A stretch of DNA of 64,000 nt from Candidatus Synoicihabitans palmerolidicus (GCA_020809425.1 JAGGDC010000001.1:1240001-1304000); one strand, 5' to 3'. Shown: positions 10,307-20,515, counted from the stretch's first letter. A program made the numbers and translations. The notes: generated by a model from the sequence alone, not told the origin.

Positions 10307-10990
10307 TCAATCAATTATCTCAATCAATTCAGCCAAACGCATGATAAACCGATCCGCACCTTGTTTGACTTTATCCCGGGAAACATAACCGCCAAACCCC
10401 ACGAATAGGTCTACTTCCGGTTTGGTCTCCAAGTCACTCACTCCATCTCCGACCATCACAATGCGACTCGGCTGATACTCCGCCTTCAAGGTGCGAATGA
10501 CCTCGGGTTTCCCTCCGGAACGGGTAGTCGGATAACTCTCGTCGTAACCCGTATACGCCCCGCTATCGTCGAAATAGAGATCGACCGCCTCAACCCGTTC
10601 GATTTCCAGCGCATCTGCCATCGGACGCATCGCGGGCCGAAATCCACCACTCAAGATAATCGGGGTCCATCCGCGGGCTACGAGCGTGGACAATGTCTCA
10701 CGCACCGTCGGCTCCGCCTCTTGCTCATAACGCTGGGCGACCGCCCACACATCCGTCCGCGAAGGACGAATAATCTCCAAACGTTTGCCAAACACCGCTT
10801 CGACCGCCAATCGGCCATCCATGGCGTCATGCGTCATCGCCTCCACCGCCGCAAACGTCGCTTCCCCGCGCACTCGGGCCAGTTCCTCCACGCCCTCAAT
10901 GGCGCTGAGCGTGCTATCGAAATCGAAAATGATGAGTCGGGGAGCTTCAGACACGTCGCGAACCGCACCCAATCCACTGGTCTCTCGCAA
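10307..10990 (-). CDS. HAD-IB phosphatase, SerB-like
   Basis: This is a 227-residue HAD-superfamily subfamily IB phosphatase. Motif I is IIFDFDSTLS, motif II is IILSGGFRPAM, the lysine motif lies around SGGKPEV, and motif IV is IVMVGDGVSDLET. The arrangement resembles phosphoserine phosphatase (last step of serine biosynthesis). Related enzymes act on other phosphomonoesters, so the symbol is withheld. The start codon is not certain. The residues before FDFDST are longer than usual, and an internal start would remove about 15 of them. It is followed 52 bases later by the antiporter on the same strand. Confidence 0.8.
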   Translation of the reverse strand: MRETSGLGAVRDVSEAPRLIIFDFDSTLSAIEGVEELARVRGEATFAAVEAMTHDAMDGRLAVEAVFGKRLEIIRPSRTDVWAVAQRYEQEAEPTVRETLSTLVARGWTPIILSGGFRPAMRPMADALEIERVEAVDLYFDDSGAYTGYDESYPTTRSGGKPEVIRTLKAEYQPSRIVMVGDGVSDLETKPEVDLFVGFGGYVSRDKVKQGADRFIMRLAELIEIID

Positions 10991-11070
10991 CCAAATTTAC
11001 CACGTGGCTTTTCCCTACGTGCTCCGTTCAGCCGCCAAAGCCCTTCCCTCCCGCCATCGATCCACACAAC

Positions 11071-11106
11071 AAAAGCCCGTTTCGCGGAAGCGAAACGGGC
11101 TTCAAA
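11071..11106 (-). terminator. rho-independent terminator of rpmJ-rpmE2
   Basis: A 12-base perfect stem (agcccgtttcgc / gcgaaacgggct) with a GGAA loop on the plus strand is followed, in the minus-strand sense, by TTTTGTTG. It lies about 20 bases beyond the rpmE2 stop and fits an intrinsic terminator for that operon. Confidence 0.85.
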
Positions 11107-11126
11107 AAATCATCTATCGAAGCTAC

Positions 11127-11381
11127 TTACTTTGCTCCGCGAACGCGCTTGAACTTGTTCGAGAACTTCTCGATACGACCCGCGATATCCACGAGGCGCT
11201 TCTCACCGGTGTAGGCGGGATGCGAGTCACTGGTCACGTCGCGCACGACCACGTGGTATTCAATGCCGTCAATCGTCTCCTTGCGGGGGGATTTCAGCGC
11301 CGAACGAGTGAGGAATTTTTTGCTGGTGGCAACGTCGATAAAACAGACGTTGTTGAGAGAGGGATGGCCTTCGGATTTCAC
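11127..11381 (-). CDS. rpmE2: 50S ribosomal protein L31 type B
   Basis: This 84-residue protein matches bacterial L31 type B: HPSLNNVCFIDVATSKKFLT, SHPAYTGEKRLVDIAGRIEKF, and a basic tail. It lacks the paired CxxC motifs of the zinc-binding form (type A), so it is the zinc-independent version. The start is GTG 11381, with GGAAAG about nine bases upstream; no in-frame ATG fits better. It lies 29 bases downstream of rpmJ on the same strand and is followed by a strong terminator, so the two form a small operon. Confidence 0.93.
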   Translation of the reverse strand: MKSEGHPSLNNVCFIDVATSKKFLTRSALKSPRKETIDGIEYHVVVRDVTSDSHPAYTGEKRLVDIAGRIEKFSNKFKRVRGAK

Positions 11382-11410
11382 GATGGAATGCTTTCCGGGT
11401 TAGACGTTGA

Positions 11411-11536
11411 TCAACCCTGACGGGCTTTAAAACGGGGCTCAACTTTGTTGATCACGTAGATGCGGCCCTTACGGCGAACAACTTGGCACGCCGGATGGCG
11501 CTTCTTGGCGGACTTGATGGAAGAAACGACTTTCAT
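11411..11536 (-). CDS. rpmJ: 50S ribosomal protein L36 type B
   Basis: This 41-residue ORF reads [18 protein letters not shown] and continues [13 protein letters not shown] with a basic tail. It is the type B, zinc-independent L36: only one cysteine remains instead of the CCHC set. The start is ATG 11536 and the stop 11411-11413. Pairing of type-B L36 and type-B L31 is known from zinc-starvation (Zur-regulated) operons in other bacteria. No Zur box was recognised here, and in this lineage these may simply be the constitutive copies. Confidence 0.93.
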   Translation of the reverse strand: MKVVSSIKSAKKRHPACQVVRRKGRIYVINKVEPRFKARQG

Positions 11537-11811
11537 TGGAATAAGGGAAGAAAACACCGGTCAGCCTCCTCCCTGTCAATGGTTTACTCGTAACATCTTA
11601 AAGTAACTTTATTACCAGCGACTTGCATGATTTATCGCGATCTCATTCACACCGCCAAGAAGCCATCACCGTCCTGCCTTCGTGTCCATGAACAGAATTC
11701 AGCGGCGTATTGAGTGGGTCTTCCCCCATCGTCGTCTCAATCCGAAAGGAGAAACGCTTCTACCAGTCTTGGCACCCAATGCCTGGATTAGCTCCAACCG
11801 ACGATCAATTC

Positions 11812-13776
11812 TCAGTTTTCCGCCCGCTGCATCGCATCCGACTCAATGGCTGCCTTTACGCGACCTAACTCCTCTGCCACCGCCGCTTTGGTGGCCGCCA
11901 AGTCGCTTCCTTCCGGGACCGAGGCATTCGCGAAGACGTAAAATTTCATCTTCGGTTCAGTGCCACTGCCGCGCGCAGCAAATGAATAGCCATTGGACAA
12001 CGTCAGGAGATAGAGGTCCTGTTTCGGTATCATCTCCCCATCGGTATCGTGGATGTCCTGCACCCCAAAGTCCTGAAACTTGGCCACGCCCACATTGCCA
12101 AATGCCGTCGGCGGGTTCGTGCGGTAGCTCTCCAGGATACGTTTGATTTTCTCCGCCCCCGTCGCCCCTTCATAATATAGGTTGATGGTGCCTTCGGTAA
12201 AGTATCCGTGCTCGCGATACATGCTATCGAGACGATCGAGGATGGTTTTGCCCTCCAACTTCACGGCCGCGCACAACTCCGCAAACATCAGGCAGGCCGC
12301 GTTGCCATCCTTGTCACGCACGTAATCATTGGGCAGATATCCATAGCTTTCCTCGCTGCCAAACGCGTAAAACGTGCTGTGCTTTTGCAACAGTTTCGCC
12401 CGGGACTCAAATGGCGTGGCATCGTAATCCAGCCCGATGCCTTGTTCCTGCATCACCTCACATAATTTTTCTTCGTAACCACGCATCTTCGCGGCGATCC
12501 ACTTAAATCCCGTGAGCGTATTGATCACCTTCACTCCGTGCGCCCGACCGATCGCATCCTGCAACGGCGAGGTCACGAAGGTTTTAATCATCGCTACCGT
12601 GTCCGAGCCTTCCGCGGGAATCCACCCTAGCTCCTTATATTTTCCGATCCGGTAATCTGCCAGCAAGGCACCGATCTGGTTGCCGGTGAGGAGATGCATG
12701 CCTCCATCGGCCCCTCGGACCGCACACCCCATTCGGTCACAGTCCGGATCCGTTGCCACGACGACATCGAGTCCCTTCGTTTCCGCCAAAGCGACCACGA
12801 GAACCAATGCCTCCGCATTTTCCGGATTGGGCGATTTCACCGTTGGGAAACGAGGATCAAATCCGCTTTGCTCCGGCACTTCACATACTCGGCAACCCGC
12901 ATGAGCCAACAGGGGCACCGACGCCACGCCCCCCACTCCGTGAATGTTCGTGAATCCTATCCCCAGTGTCATTTTTTTGAATACCTCCGGATCGATGGCC
13001 GCTTTGGCCGCTGCGGAGAGATACGCGTCATCCGCCGGCCGCCCCAAGGTCACCACGCGCGCCGTCTGGATATCGAGAAACGCACTGAGCTCGTTTAGCG
13101 GCACTGCGTTCACTTGCTGTACAATTCCTCCGTCATGCGGCGGCACGACTTGCGCACCGTCTTCGAAGTACGCCTTAAAGCCATTGTCGTACGGCGGATT
13201 GTGGCTGGCCGTGATGACCACACCGCAATGGGCGCCCAACCACCGCACACTGAAACTCAACTGCGGTGTGGAACGGGGTCCGTCAAAAATGAAGGCATTG
13301 CCGCCCAACCGAATCCACGTCGACGCAGCCAATTCACAGAAGTGACGTGAAAAATGCCGCACGTCGTGCGCAATGACGATGGCCGGAATTTCCGACCTTT
13401 CATTGGCATCGAGAAATTCCTTCACGTATCGAAACAGGCCCACCATCGCTCTCACCAGAGTGAAGTCATTGAGCACATTACATCCCGCCGCCGCATGAGT
13501 CGGGGTTCCCATTTCTCCCAATGTGCCCTCTTCAACCGACGTCATGACCCGACCTATCGTGCGCCCTCGCATTCCGCCGGTGCCAAACGCCAAATACCGA
13601 TAGAATCGATCGTTCAACTCATCCCAGGCCTCCTGCTTCACCAACTCATCCACACTCTCCGCCACCCAAGCCGGCAGATCAGTCGAAAGCCAGGTGGAGA
13701 TGTTTTCCAGAGCAGAAGGGAGAAGATTACCGGCATCAGCGGCGGCTTGAAGTTGTGCGAACATGGTCATGGTCAT
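11812..13776 (-). CDS. phosphoglucomutase/phosphomannomutase family
   Basis: This is a 654-residue alpha-D-phosphohexomutase that interconverts hexose 1- and 6-phosphates. It shows the four expected elements in order: the phosphoserine loop GVVITASHNPPYDNG, the metal-binding loop DPDCDRMG, the sugar-specificity loop GSEESYGY, and the phosphate-binding loop RGSGTEPKMKFYVFA. The length and the SEES sequence suit the long PgcA-like phosphoglucomutase group. The ORF is intact from ATG 13776. The next gene upstream on the same strand is a UDP-sugar pyrophosphorylase, which would use the hexose 1-phosphate product, so together they supply nucleotide sugars. Confidence 0.9.
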   Translation of the reverse strand: MTMTMFAQLQAAADAGNLLPSALENISTWLSTDLPAWVAESVDELVKQEAWDELNDRFYRYLAFGTGGMRGRTIGRVMTSVEEGTLGEMGTPTHAAAGCNVLNDFTLVRAMVGLFRYVKEFLDANERSEIPAIVIAHDVRHFSRHFCELAASTWIRLGGNAFIFDGPRSTPQLSFSVRWLGAHCGVVITASHNPPYDNGFKAYFEDGAQVVPPHDGGIVQQVNAVPLNELSAFLDIQTARVVTLGRPADDAYLSAAAKAAIDPEVFKKMTLGIGFTNIHGVGGVASVPLLAHAGCRVCEVPEQSGFDPRFPTVKSPNPENAEALVLVVALAETKGLDVVVATDPDCDRMGCAVRGADGGMHLLTGNQIGALLADYRIGKYKELGWIPAEGSDTVAMIKTFVTSPLQDAIGRAHGVKVINTLTGFKWIAAKMRGYEEKLCEVMQEQGIGLDYDATPFESRAKLLQKHSTFYAFGSEESYGYLPNDYVRDKDGNAACLMFAELCAAVKLEGKTILDRLDSMYREHGYFTEGTINLYYEGATGAEKIKRILESYRTNPPTAFGNVGVAKFQDFGVQDIHDTDGEMIPKQDLYLLTLSNGYSFAARGSGTEPKMKFYVFANASVPEGSDLAATKAAVAEELGRVKAAIESDAMQRAEN

Positions 13777-13847
13777 GGATTAAAATGAGAATAGGTTAAG
13801 TTGAATCGATGGAAGCTTCCGGCAAGGCGACTGAGGCAAACTCGCAT

Positions 13848-15268
13848 TCAGGATAAAACAGAGCCTGCGCCAATCACGGGCGCGAGGTGAGCTGCCTCCC
13901 AAGCGTCCGCGAAAGACGCCTCATCGTAGCCAAAACTGGGCGCTACTTCGAAAACAAATTCAGGCAAGCCCGAGGCATCCGTCGGAACTCCCGCCCCATG
14001 AGCATTGGTCCAACGCACGTATTGCCGGAGCTGGTCGTCACGCGCTGTCGCGAGGGAATCAACGCCTTCCGCATTCTTGACCGGGGAAAAATCATTTTCC
14101 CGTCGCGTCTCGATTACCACCGGGTTCTTCGCAAAGGGCAGCGCATCAAAAACAAACATCTCGAACTTAATTCCATTCGGTGACTCCGGTTTTACCGGCG
14201 CTCCTGTCGCATCAATTGTCGGGATCGTTTTGTTGGCGCGATGAAAAGGTAACGCGACGCCGTCGCCCCCTTCCGCCAGTCGGCGCACAAACTCTCGATC
14301 CAACACATGCAACGCGATACTGCCTGCGATGTCACGCAGCTTCCCGGTCCCCTCTTCGGTCTCTTCCTGGATCTCCGTCGGTAAATCCGAATACTCCACG
14401 ACGACCAATCCTCCTTTCTGACTACAGAAGTGACCGACTTTCTCGCCCGCATAGGCCTTCGGCACCATCTTGCTCGACATCTCCGACCCACGCATCAGGT
14501 GCCACCCAATGAATTCCGGGTCCACACAACGCACCAGCGGGTTATCCACTTGAAAATAGCTGATCGTGTCGACACCCCGCGCCTCCGTGCCACTCCTCGC
14601 CAATGCACGCAATGACCCACGGCCGTCCTGCGACATCGCAATACTCCCCTTGCCAGCCAATAGGATCTTCCCTTCCCCATCCACCGCCGGCATGCGTCCT
14701 TGTCGAAAAATTGCACCTGCCCGGCCGCCAGCCCAAAATTTGCATTCTCTTCAAAGAAAGACTTGGTCTGCGCGTGATGCGCGTGATTCTGGTGGCTGGT
14801 CATAATCAACCACGGGATTTCACACCCATAACGCCGCCCCGTGGCCATGATCGTTTCCCCAAACACTTGAAAGAGAGTCTTTTTCAGCACCGGAGAAACC
14901 GGAAAGGTTCCTTTGGGTCCGTCGTAGCCCAACCGGGTTCCCTGCCCTCCGGCGACCGTAAACGCCGCCACTCGGCCTGCCCTCAACGCAGCTTCTCCGA
15001 CCGACATTGATTCCGTCCAGTCTGCCCCATTTCCGCCATTCTCGGGTCGGGCTTCAAACGGAGCCGGCTCCCACCCCTCCAAATCAACGGCCGCCGAATC
15101 CGCCGCATCAATCAACTCAGTCTTCAGCCGAGCGACCTCAGCCAAATCTATCTCACTGGCTTCAGCCAACAACGCTTGCTGCGCTTCTGAGCTGAGTTCG
15201 TTGAAAACCGAGAAAACCTGGCCTTGGCCAGCCGCACGGAAAGATTCGATTATTTCGGGTGTCATCAT
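13848..15268 (-). pseudogene. UDP-sugar pyrophosphorylase, UAP1/UDPGP type (one frameshift)
   Basis: This enzyme makes UDP-sugar from UTP and a sugar 1-phosphate. It belongs to the eukaryote-like UDPGP fold rather than the GalU fold. The nucleotide-binding motif is FTVAGGQGTRLGYDGPKGTF, followed by PWLIMTSHQNHAHH. After a break near 14697 come ISYFQVDNPLVRCVDPEFIG and KPESPNGIKFEMFVFDALP, typical of UDP-N-acetylhexosamine pyrophosphorylases. The start is taken as the ATG at 15268 (MMTPEIIESF); a TTG five codons earlier is possible. The total of about 473 residues is normal. UDP-GlcNAc versus UDP-Glc specificity cannot be fixed from sequence. Confidence 0.85.
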
Positions 15269-15501
15269 CCAATTCAGGGGCAAAAATGATTTGCAGCCCC
15301 ACGCGGTCGCGCAACGCCATAAATTAACAACCCATACCTCTTAGCCTCCGTCCATCACCTCGGGCAGGATCTGCCATTGCGCCACTGCGCTCGCAGGAGT
15401 CTGTCCCGCCGTGAATCTCATTCCCGTCTTAGCCTACTTAGCCCCCCCTCTTTCTAGTCTTTGAATTAGTGCAGCTGGTTGCCAGCGAACGGATCATCGG
15501 C

Positions 15502-15792
15502 GTGAAAAAAATAGAACGTGGTACCGATCCTCGTTCGGACTCCCCGCCCCAACGTGTCGCCGCCCTATGGTCGATCACTCTCGTGCTCTACTGGCTTTGG
15601 ATGGGCATGATGATCGTGCCGTCGTTCGCCCGCGCGCGCATCATCATTTTGCTATCGGTTTCACTCATCGGATACGCCTTGCGGCGCAACTACGGCCTGA
15701 AGTGGATTCTCGTCATCCTCACGTTCGAAGGTGCGATTAGAATCGGTATCCTCATTGCCTTAATCGGTCGAGTATGGCGCCACTCCCATTGA
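15502..15792 (+). CDS. small membrane protein, unknown function
   Basis: This is an ORF of about 96 residues with a basic N-terminus and three hydrophobic segments (ALWSITLVLYWLWMGMMIV, ARIIILLSVSLIGYAL, KWILVILTFEGAIRIGILIAL). I do not recognise it. The start is uncertain: GTG 15502 is preferred over the GTG at 15469 because the segment before it looks non-coding. Nothing in the context suggests a partner. Confidence 0.5.
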   Translation: MKKIERGTDPRSDSPPQRVAALWSITLVLYWLWMGMMIVPSFARARIIILLSVSLIGYALRRNYGLKWILVILTFEGAIRIGILIALIGRVWRHSH

Positions 15793-15884
15793 TTCCGTTT
15801 GCGCTGCGCCGCCTCGGCAGCTCCTCCGTTTCTGCTTAAGTCGCCAATCTGTCCCCACTCCCGCCCTAGCCATCCGGTTTCGCG

Positions 15885-16289
15885 TCAACGTGCCTTGGGC
15901 ACTATCCCCAATCGCCCGCCGCCCTCTTCCTCCGATGAAAACGAAGCCTTAAAAAACGCCTCCGCTTTCGCCACCAACTTTCCATATTGAGCATATTCCC
16001 CCGCCCAAGAGTTGGGTACCGATATTCGTTTGATCGTCCCCGGTTTGGCTTTGCCATTCACCGTCTCTGCACTGAATTGCACCGCTAACTTCGGATCGTG
16101 GGTGTGCACTACATAATGCTCGAGTTCTCCATCACCGGTTTCTTGATCAATGCGAACGAAGTGCGGATAGTTCATCTCGATACGCTCAAGCTCTAGCCAC
16201 CAAGCCCTCAACGGCGACTTCAAAAGCACGGCGGGTAAGTTCCGTCTTGAGACCTGACTCCCCGGCAACACAATCATTCTGAACTGCAT
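15885..16289 (-). CDS. hypothetical protein, unknown
   Basis: This is an ORF of about 134 residues starting at ATG 16289 (MQFRMIVLPG). Its composition is coding-like, with conserved-looking stretches such as RAWWLELERIEMNYPHF and ISVPNSWAGEYAQYGKLVAKAEAFF. No domain is recognised. The gene is divergent from the coiled-coil protein starting at 16299, with only about 9 bases between the start codons. The true start could therefore be the internal ATG four codons downstream, and the promoters must overlap. Confidence 0.55.
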   Translation of the reverse strand: MQFRMIVLPGSQVSRRNLPAVLLKSPLRAWWLELERIEMNYPHFVRIDQETGDGELEHYVVHTHDPKLAVQFSAETVNGKAKPGTIKRISVPNSWAGEYAQYGKLVAKAEAFFKASFSSEEEGGGRLGIVPKAR

Positions 16290-16298
16290 CTTGACCCC

Positions 16299-17533
16299 AT
16301 GGAACTTCCGACCGACGCCAACCGGCTGCCCAAACTTCCTTTTCTCATCGGCGATCTGGCCTTCTTCGCCATCGCCGCCTTCCTCGCCTACCGGGCCGGA
16401 GAGCAACCCAGCACCGCCAGTATCGTGGGCATTATCGTGTGTACGGGTGTCGGAGTCGCCTTGGGCATCGCTCCATTCATTGCCGCTTACGCGAGCCGGC
16501 AGGATCAACAGCTCACCGAACGCCAAGGCACTCTCGAGTCATTGGTCCGCACGACTTCCTCCGCCGTCGACCAAGCGAGCATCACCGCGAATGGCCTCCA
16601 CGAAATCGCCGAAGTCACCAAACGAAACCTTCACGAAATCGATACTCTCCCCGCACGGATCAAAGCCGCCCGCCGCGCTGCTCAGAGCCAAGAAGACGCC
16701 GACTCCACCCCGGAATTCGAAAACCTTCGGTTGGAAATTCAGCAGTGGCGTGACGCGCATTCCGCTCAACTCGCGTCAAAGGACCATTCCATTGATCGTC
16801 TGCTGACCGGCGTCACTCGTCTCGAAGAAACACTGTCGTCTCAGATTTCTCAGCTGACTAACCGCGTGGACAAACTCGCCGCACAACCGCGCCCCGCACC
16901 GCATGGCGATTCCCCTACCCCGGCGCCTGCTCCGGCCAAGAAACCCAAAGCCAAATTACTGACCAAATCACCTAAAATTGCGAAACCAGTCCTGCCTCCG
17001 GAGCCGACCTTGTTTGATGCGTCTACGTCGTCGCCCCAAGCCATTTCAGATGTGGCTGTCGACACCGATCCGGCACCTATGATCGAAAACCGCTCCACCG
17101 AGATCGCCGCCGCCCCGGACGCATCTCCAACCGAATCCAACGTCACCGCCACAGTCGCAGAGGAGCCTGAAACTTCAGCCCCTGAGGATTCCGCCAGTCT
17201 CGCCACCTTCAGCGCCGCGACCGAATCACACCTCGAAGAGCCCGCACCGCCCGAATCTTCTCCTTCCCCTGATGGAATCACCCGGCTCACCGTCATCGCC
17301 TATACATTGGCATCGGCAACCGGCTGTTCATCCGCGGAGACGGCCCCGAGTTAAGCGCAGACGAGGGGACGCCCCTACAATTTGTTTCCATCGGAAACTG
17401 GCGCTGGGAAACCGACGCCGCCGCCAGCCCGGTCAAACTCAGCCTGTGGAAAAACGATCAGGATCACTGTGGCTCCGTCGGTGAAATCGAGTTGCAACCC
17501 GGATCACAGTTCGAAACCTCCGCTACTTTCTAG
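16299..17533 (+). pseudogene. membrane coiled-coil protein with C-terminal beta domain (one frameshift)
   Basis: Two N-terminal hydrophobic segments (IGDLAFFAIAAFLAYRAG, VGIIVCTGVGVALGIAPFIA) are followed by an alpha-helical region of about 130 residues and a long Pro/Ala/Ser/Thr-rich linker. After a +1 break near 17304 comes a compact C-terminal domain with LFIRGDGPELSADEGTPLQ, FVSIGNWRWETDA and the stop at 17531-17533. I associate this C-terminal domain with Opitutae-type Verrucomicrobiota proteins, but its function is not known to me; it looks like a small beta sandwich. The protein is probably tethered to the inner membrane with the beta domain on a flexible arm. Confidence 0.6.
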
Positions 17534-17649
17534 GACCCTACATTTAACTTGGCCTCGCACTGGGGCCCGCACGACCACGGCGTTACCCACCGTAAATCCA
17601 CGCCATTTGCTAATCCACCGGGCCGTCCTCGTCCCATGCGATTCCGTTC

Positions 17650-17753
17650 ATCCTAGAAAACGCAGTTTACATAAGAAAACATATGTTAAAAAATTATGTC
17701 ATCCAGTCGGTTAGTGAGTTTCAACCGTGCACCCGCCGATTTCACCTGGCAGG
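17650..17753 (+). repeat. dispersed ~170-bp intergenic repeat, left half
   Basis: This is the left half of a repeat whose intact copy is at 30307-30479. The shared core is ccagtcggttagtgagtttc, followed by aaccgtgc and cacctg. The half ends exactly at the target duplication of the 5-kb mobile element, and the right half resumes at 22770. Confidence 0.8.
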
Positions 17754-17809
17754 CAGGGCAATTTCAAGAAAGGTTATTGAAAACGATTTTGAGGGGCTTG
17801 GTTGCGAAG

Positions 17810-19348
17810 CTAACCGCGTTGTAGGCGTTGGCGCATAGCCTCTTGGACGCATGGCAGCGACTCTTTGAGTCTGCCAAGCACGGTGATCACCAGGGATCTA
17901 ATCGTTGCGAGCAGCGAGATCGTTGGCCATTTACGGGCGTAGCATCGGTCTTCACCCATGGAAGCGTCTTTGTGGTAGTGAAGAGCGTTCTCGATCTTCC
18001 AATGTCCTGTGGCCTGAGCGAGTAGCGTGGCCGGATCGGCTTGGGTGCAATCTTGGCTGGTCACGAAAACGATGCATTGGATTTGTTTTTTATCTGTCGT
18101 GAGGTTCTCGCGCTCTCGGGTGATCCGGCCGGCCTGCGCCGCGAAGGGTCAGGTCGGTCGGGCTGGCGTCGATCGCTGCGATGCTGCGGCGCTCGGTCCT
18201 GCCATGGCCCCTTTCCAGGGTGAAGATCTTCCTGACCTCGCTGGCATCCATCCTTTTGCCGATGGCCTTGCGCAGCGCCGGGCGGTTGCCCGTCACGCTC
18301 ATCAGATAATCGGCTCCGTTCTCCTGCACGATGCTGTGGGCTAGCGTCCTGCGGCAGTGTAGGGCGTCAATGGTTACGGGCGTTCCATCGATCGGACCGA
18401 TCTTGCCGAGCAGATCGACGACGGCCTGCGGCTCGTGGTTCTTTCTCCTGACGCAAAGGTTGCTGAAAAAAAATCCCTTGGGCTATGGCTGATCGCCGAG
18501 ACGCTCAAGGCCTCAGGATTGGCGGGTGTCGCCGTCGCCCTGATCACCTTGCCGTCGATGGCGATGGCCTGCGGGGCGTCGTGCTGATGCTGCCGGAGCC
18601 ATGTTTCCACGACTTTATCGAAGGCCTCTGGCTGCGCAGCGCAAATGGCTCGCCATAGTGTCGTATGGGAGGGGGCGACGAGCTTGCCGGTGCCGGGGGC
18701 ACGCCAGAAGCCGAAGCTGCGGCACTGCCTTTGATTCAACGCAGCGGCGAAGGCGGCGCACTGCTCCAGCGAGCGGTACCCCGCGAAGTATCCGCAAACG
18801 ACCACGCCGAGCAAACCGGAGAGGCGATATCGGCGCCCCTTGTGCTCGCGCCGGTCCTCGAGCAACCTAAAGGCTTCCATTAGCGAGCCGATCGCCTTAC
18901 CTTCGGCAAGGCGCGGATACCGCTTTTGCTGCTGCTGGCAGTAGCCATGGTAGGGCTCGGGTAGCTCCTCGCGGCACAGCAGCTCCTTGAAGTCCTGCCG
19001 CAGTGGATACATCAGAATCGTCTTGGGCTTGCCGTAATGCTGGTAAAAATCTGCCGCTTGGCGGGCGAACCCCTGGCTCGAACCTACCACCGTCCCGTTG
19101 ACGGCCTTATAGCAAGTGCTCTCGAAAAACTCCGGATCCACGAAGGTCTCGACTGCGACAGGTTCCGAGCCAAAAGCACCACGCCAGTCTTCGCGCAGGC
19201 GTCTGAGCGCCAGCGAGAGGCTTTGGGACGCCAGATTTGGCATGGCGCGCGACGACCCAACAATCAGCAAGCGGCTGTTGGCAACGAGCAGTTCGAGGCG
19301 CTGCCTGCGCTGCCATGCTTCCCAGCCAATGCAGCTGTCGCGTGCCTT
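17810..19348 (-). pseudogene. DruA (DUF4338)-ISAs1 fusion transposase, main part
   Basis: Reading the minus strand from the nested insertion, the frame continues a DUF4338/DruA-like domain: ARDSCIGWEAWQRR, VANSRLLIVG, MPNLASQSLSLALRRL, VAVETFVDPEFFESTCYKA. Without any frame break it runs into an ISAs1-type transposase: LLGVVVCGYFAGYRSLEQC, then the first catalytic Asp in AIAIDGKVIRAT. A break near 18475 leads to the second Asp (VTIDALHCRRTLAHSI). Another break near 18125 leads to the catalytic Glu region (GHWKIENALHYHKDASMGED). The stop is near 17810. The 5' part of the same gene is at 22452-22607. The DDE chemistry is inferred from the family; the copy is dead because of the insertion. Confidence 0.8.
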
Positions 19349-19640
19349 TAGATGGAGCGTGTCCCATTTACCCTGATTTTGGAAGGGGGGCAGGAAAGCC
19401 GATTTTTTGAGCGGATTTCCGGCTACCAATGGCGGATGTAGGCGCGCGCAGATGCAATTTAATAGCTAAATTGGTGTGTCGCAGCAGGCAGTGCCTGGAT
19501 CGTTTTGAGGTGGACCCCGTCGGTTGGACAGGTCGGGCGAATTTATAGTTATGGTTTCTGGTTTTTCTGACCAAGCATAAAAGATAATGGAGAGGAGCAG
19601 GGGAGGAAGCGCGGCTTCCTCCCCGCTCGGATAGCCGCCG

Positions 19641-20515
19641 TCAGGCGGCGGCTTGGTCGAGTTGTGCGTGGTAGACCTCGGATGGTGTTTGGCGGCCGTG
19701 GGCGGAGTGCGGTCGTCGATCGTTGTAGAACAGCAAGTAGGTCTCCAAGTTGGCATGGGCCTCGACCATCGTCTCATAGCGTTTCAGATAGACTTCCTCG
19801 TATTTGACCCTGCGCCACAGGCGTTCGACCAAGACATTGTCCAAGCACCGTCCTTTGCCGTCCATCGACAGTCGCACGCCGGCGGCCCAACAATGGCTGG
19901 GTGAACTCGGCGCTGGTAAACTGGCAGCCTTGGTCAGTGTTGAAGATCTCCGGCTTTCCGTAAATCGCCATCGCGCGCTGCACCGCTCGCACGCAAAACG
20001 ACGCATCGAGCGTGTTGGACAGTGCCCATGCGAGCACCATCCGCGAGTGCCAGTCGATCACCGCACACAGGTAAACGAAGCCACCGCACACCGGAATGTA
20101 GGTGGTATCTGTTGCCCACACTTGATTCGACCTTTCAACCTTCAGCGTTCGCAGCAGATACGGGTAGATCTGATGAGAGGCCGCTGTCTTCGACAGACTC
20201 GGTTTTTGATTGATCGCCGTGAGTCCCATTAATCGCATCAATCGTCGCACCCGTTTACGGTTCACCACGTATCCTTCGCGTTGCAACCAACGGGTCATTT
20301 GGCGGCTACCAAAGAACGGTGACTCGAGGTAGATCTCGTCGATCTGTTTCATCAACGCCAGGTTCGGTGGCTTCGGGTGGTGGTAGTAGGTTGAGCGTGG
20401 CAGCTCCAACAGTTCGCACTCCCGGGCCACACTCAGCTTCGGATGCTCGGTTTCGATCATGCTGCGGCGCTCCTTACTCCCCAAATGCGGCAACTTTTTT
20501 TGAGCCACTCGAGCT
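19641..20515 (-). pseudogene. IS3 OrfB, integrase-type transposase (frameshifted)
   Basis: OrfB is the catalytic part of the IS3 transposase. It contains an HTH_21-like segment (LLELPRSTYYHH, FFGSRQMTRWLQREGYVVN) and an rve integrase core. The first Asp is in VWATDTTYIPV, the second in IFNTDQGCQFTSAEF, and the Glu in NVLVERLWRRVKYEEVY. A frame break near 19880, between the second Asp and the Glu, separates the catalytic residues, so this copy should be inactive unless the break is a sequence error. The usual start is by -1 frameshifting from OrfA, so no start codon is proposed. Confidence 0.85.
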
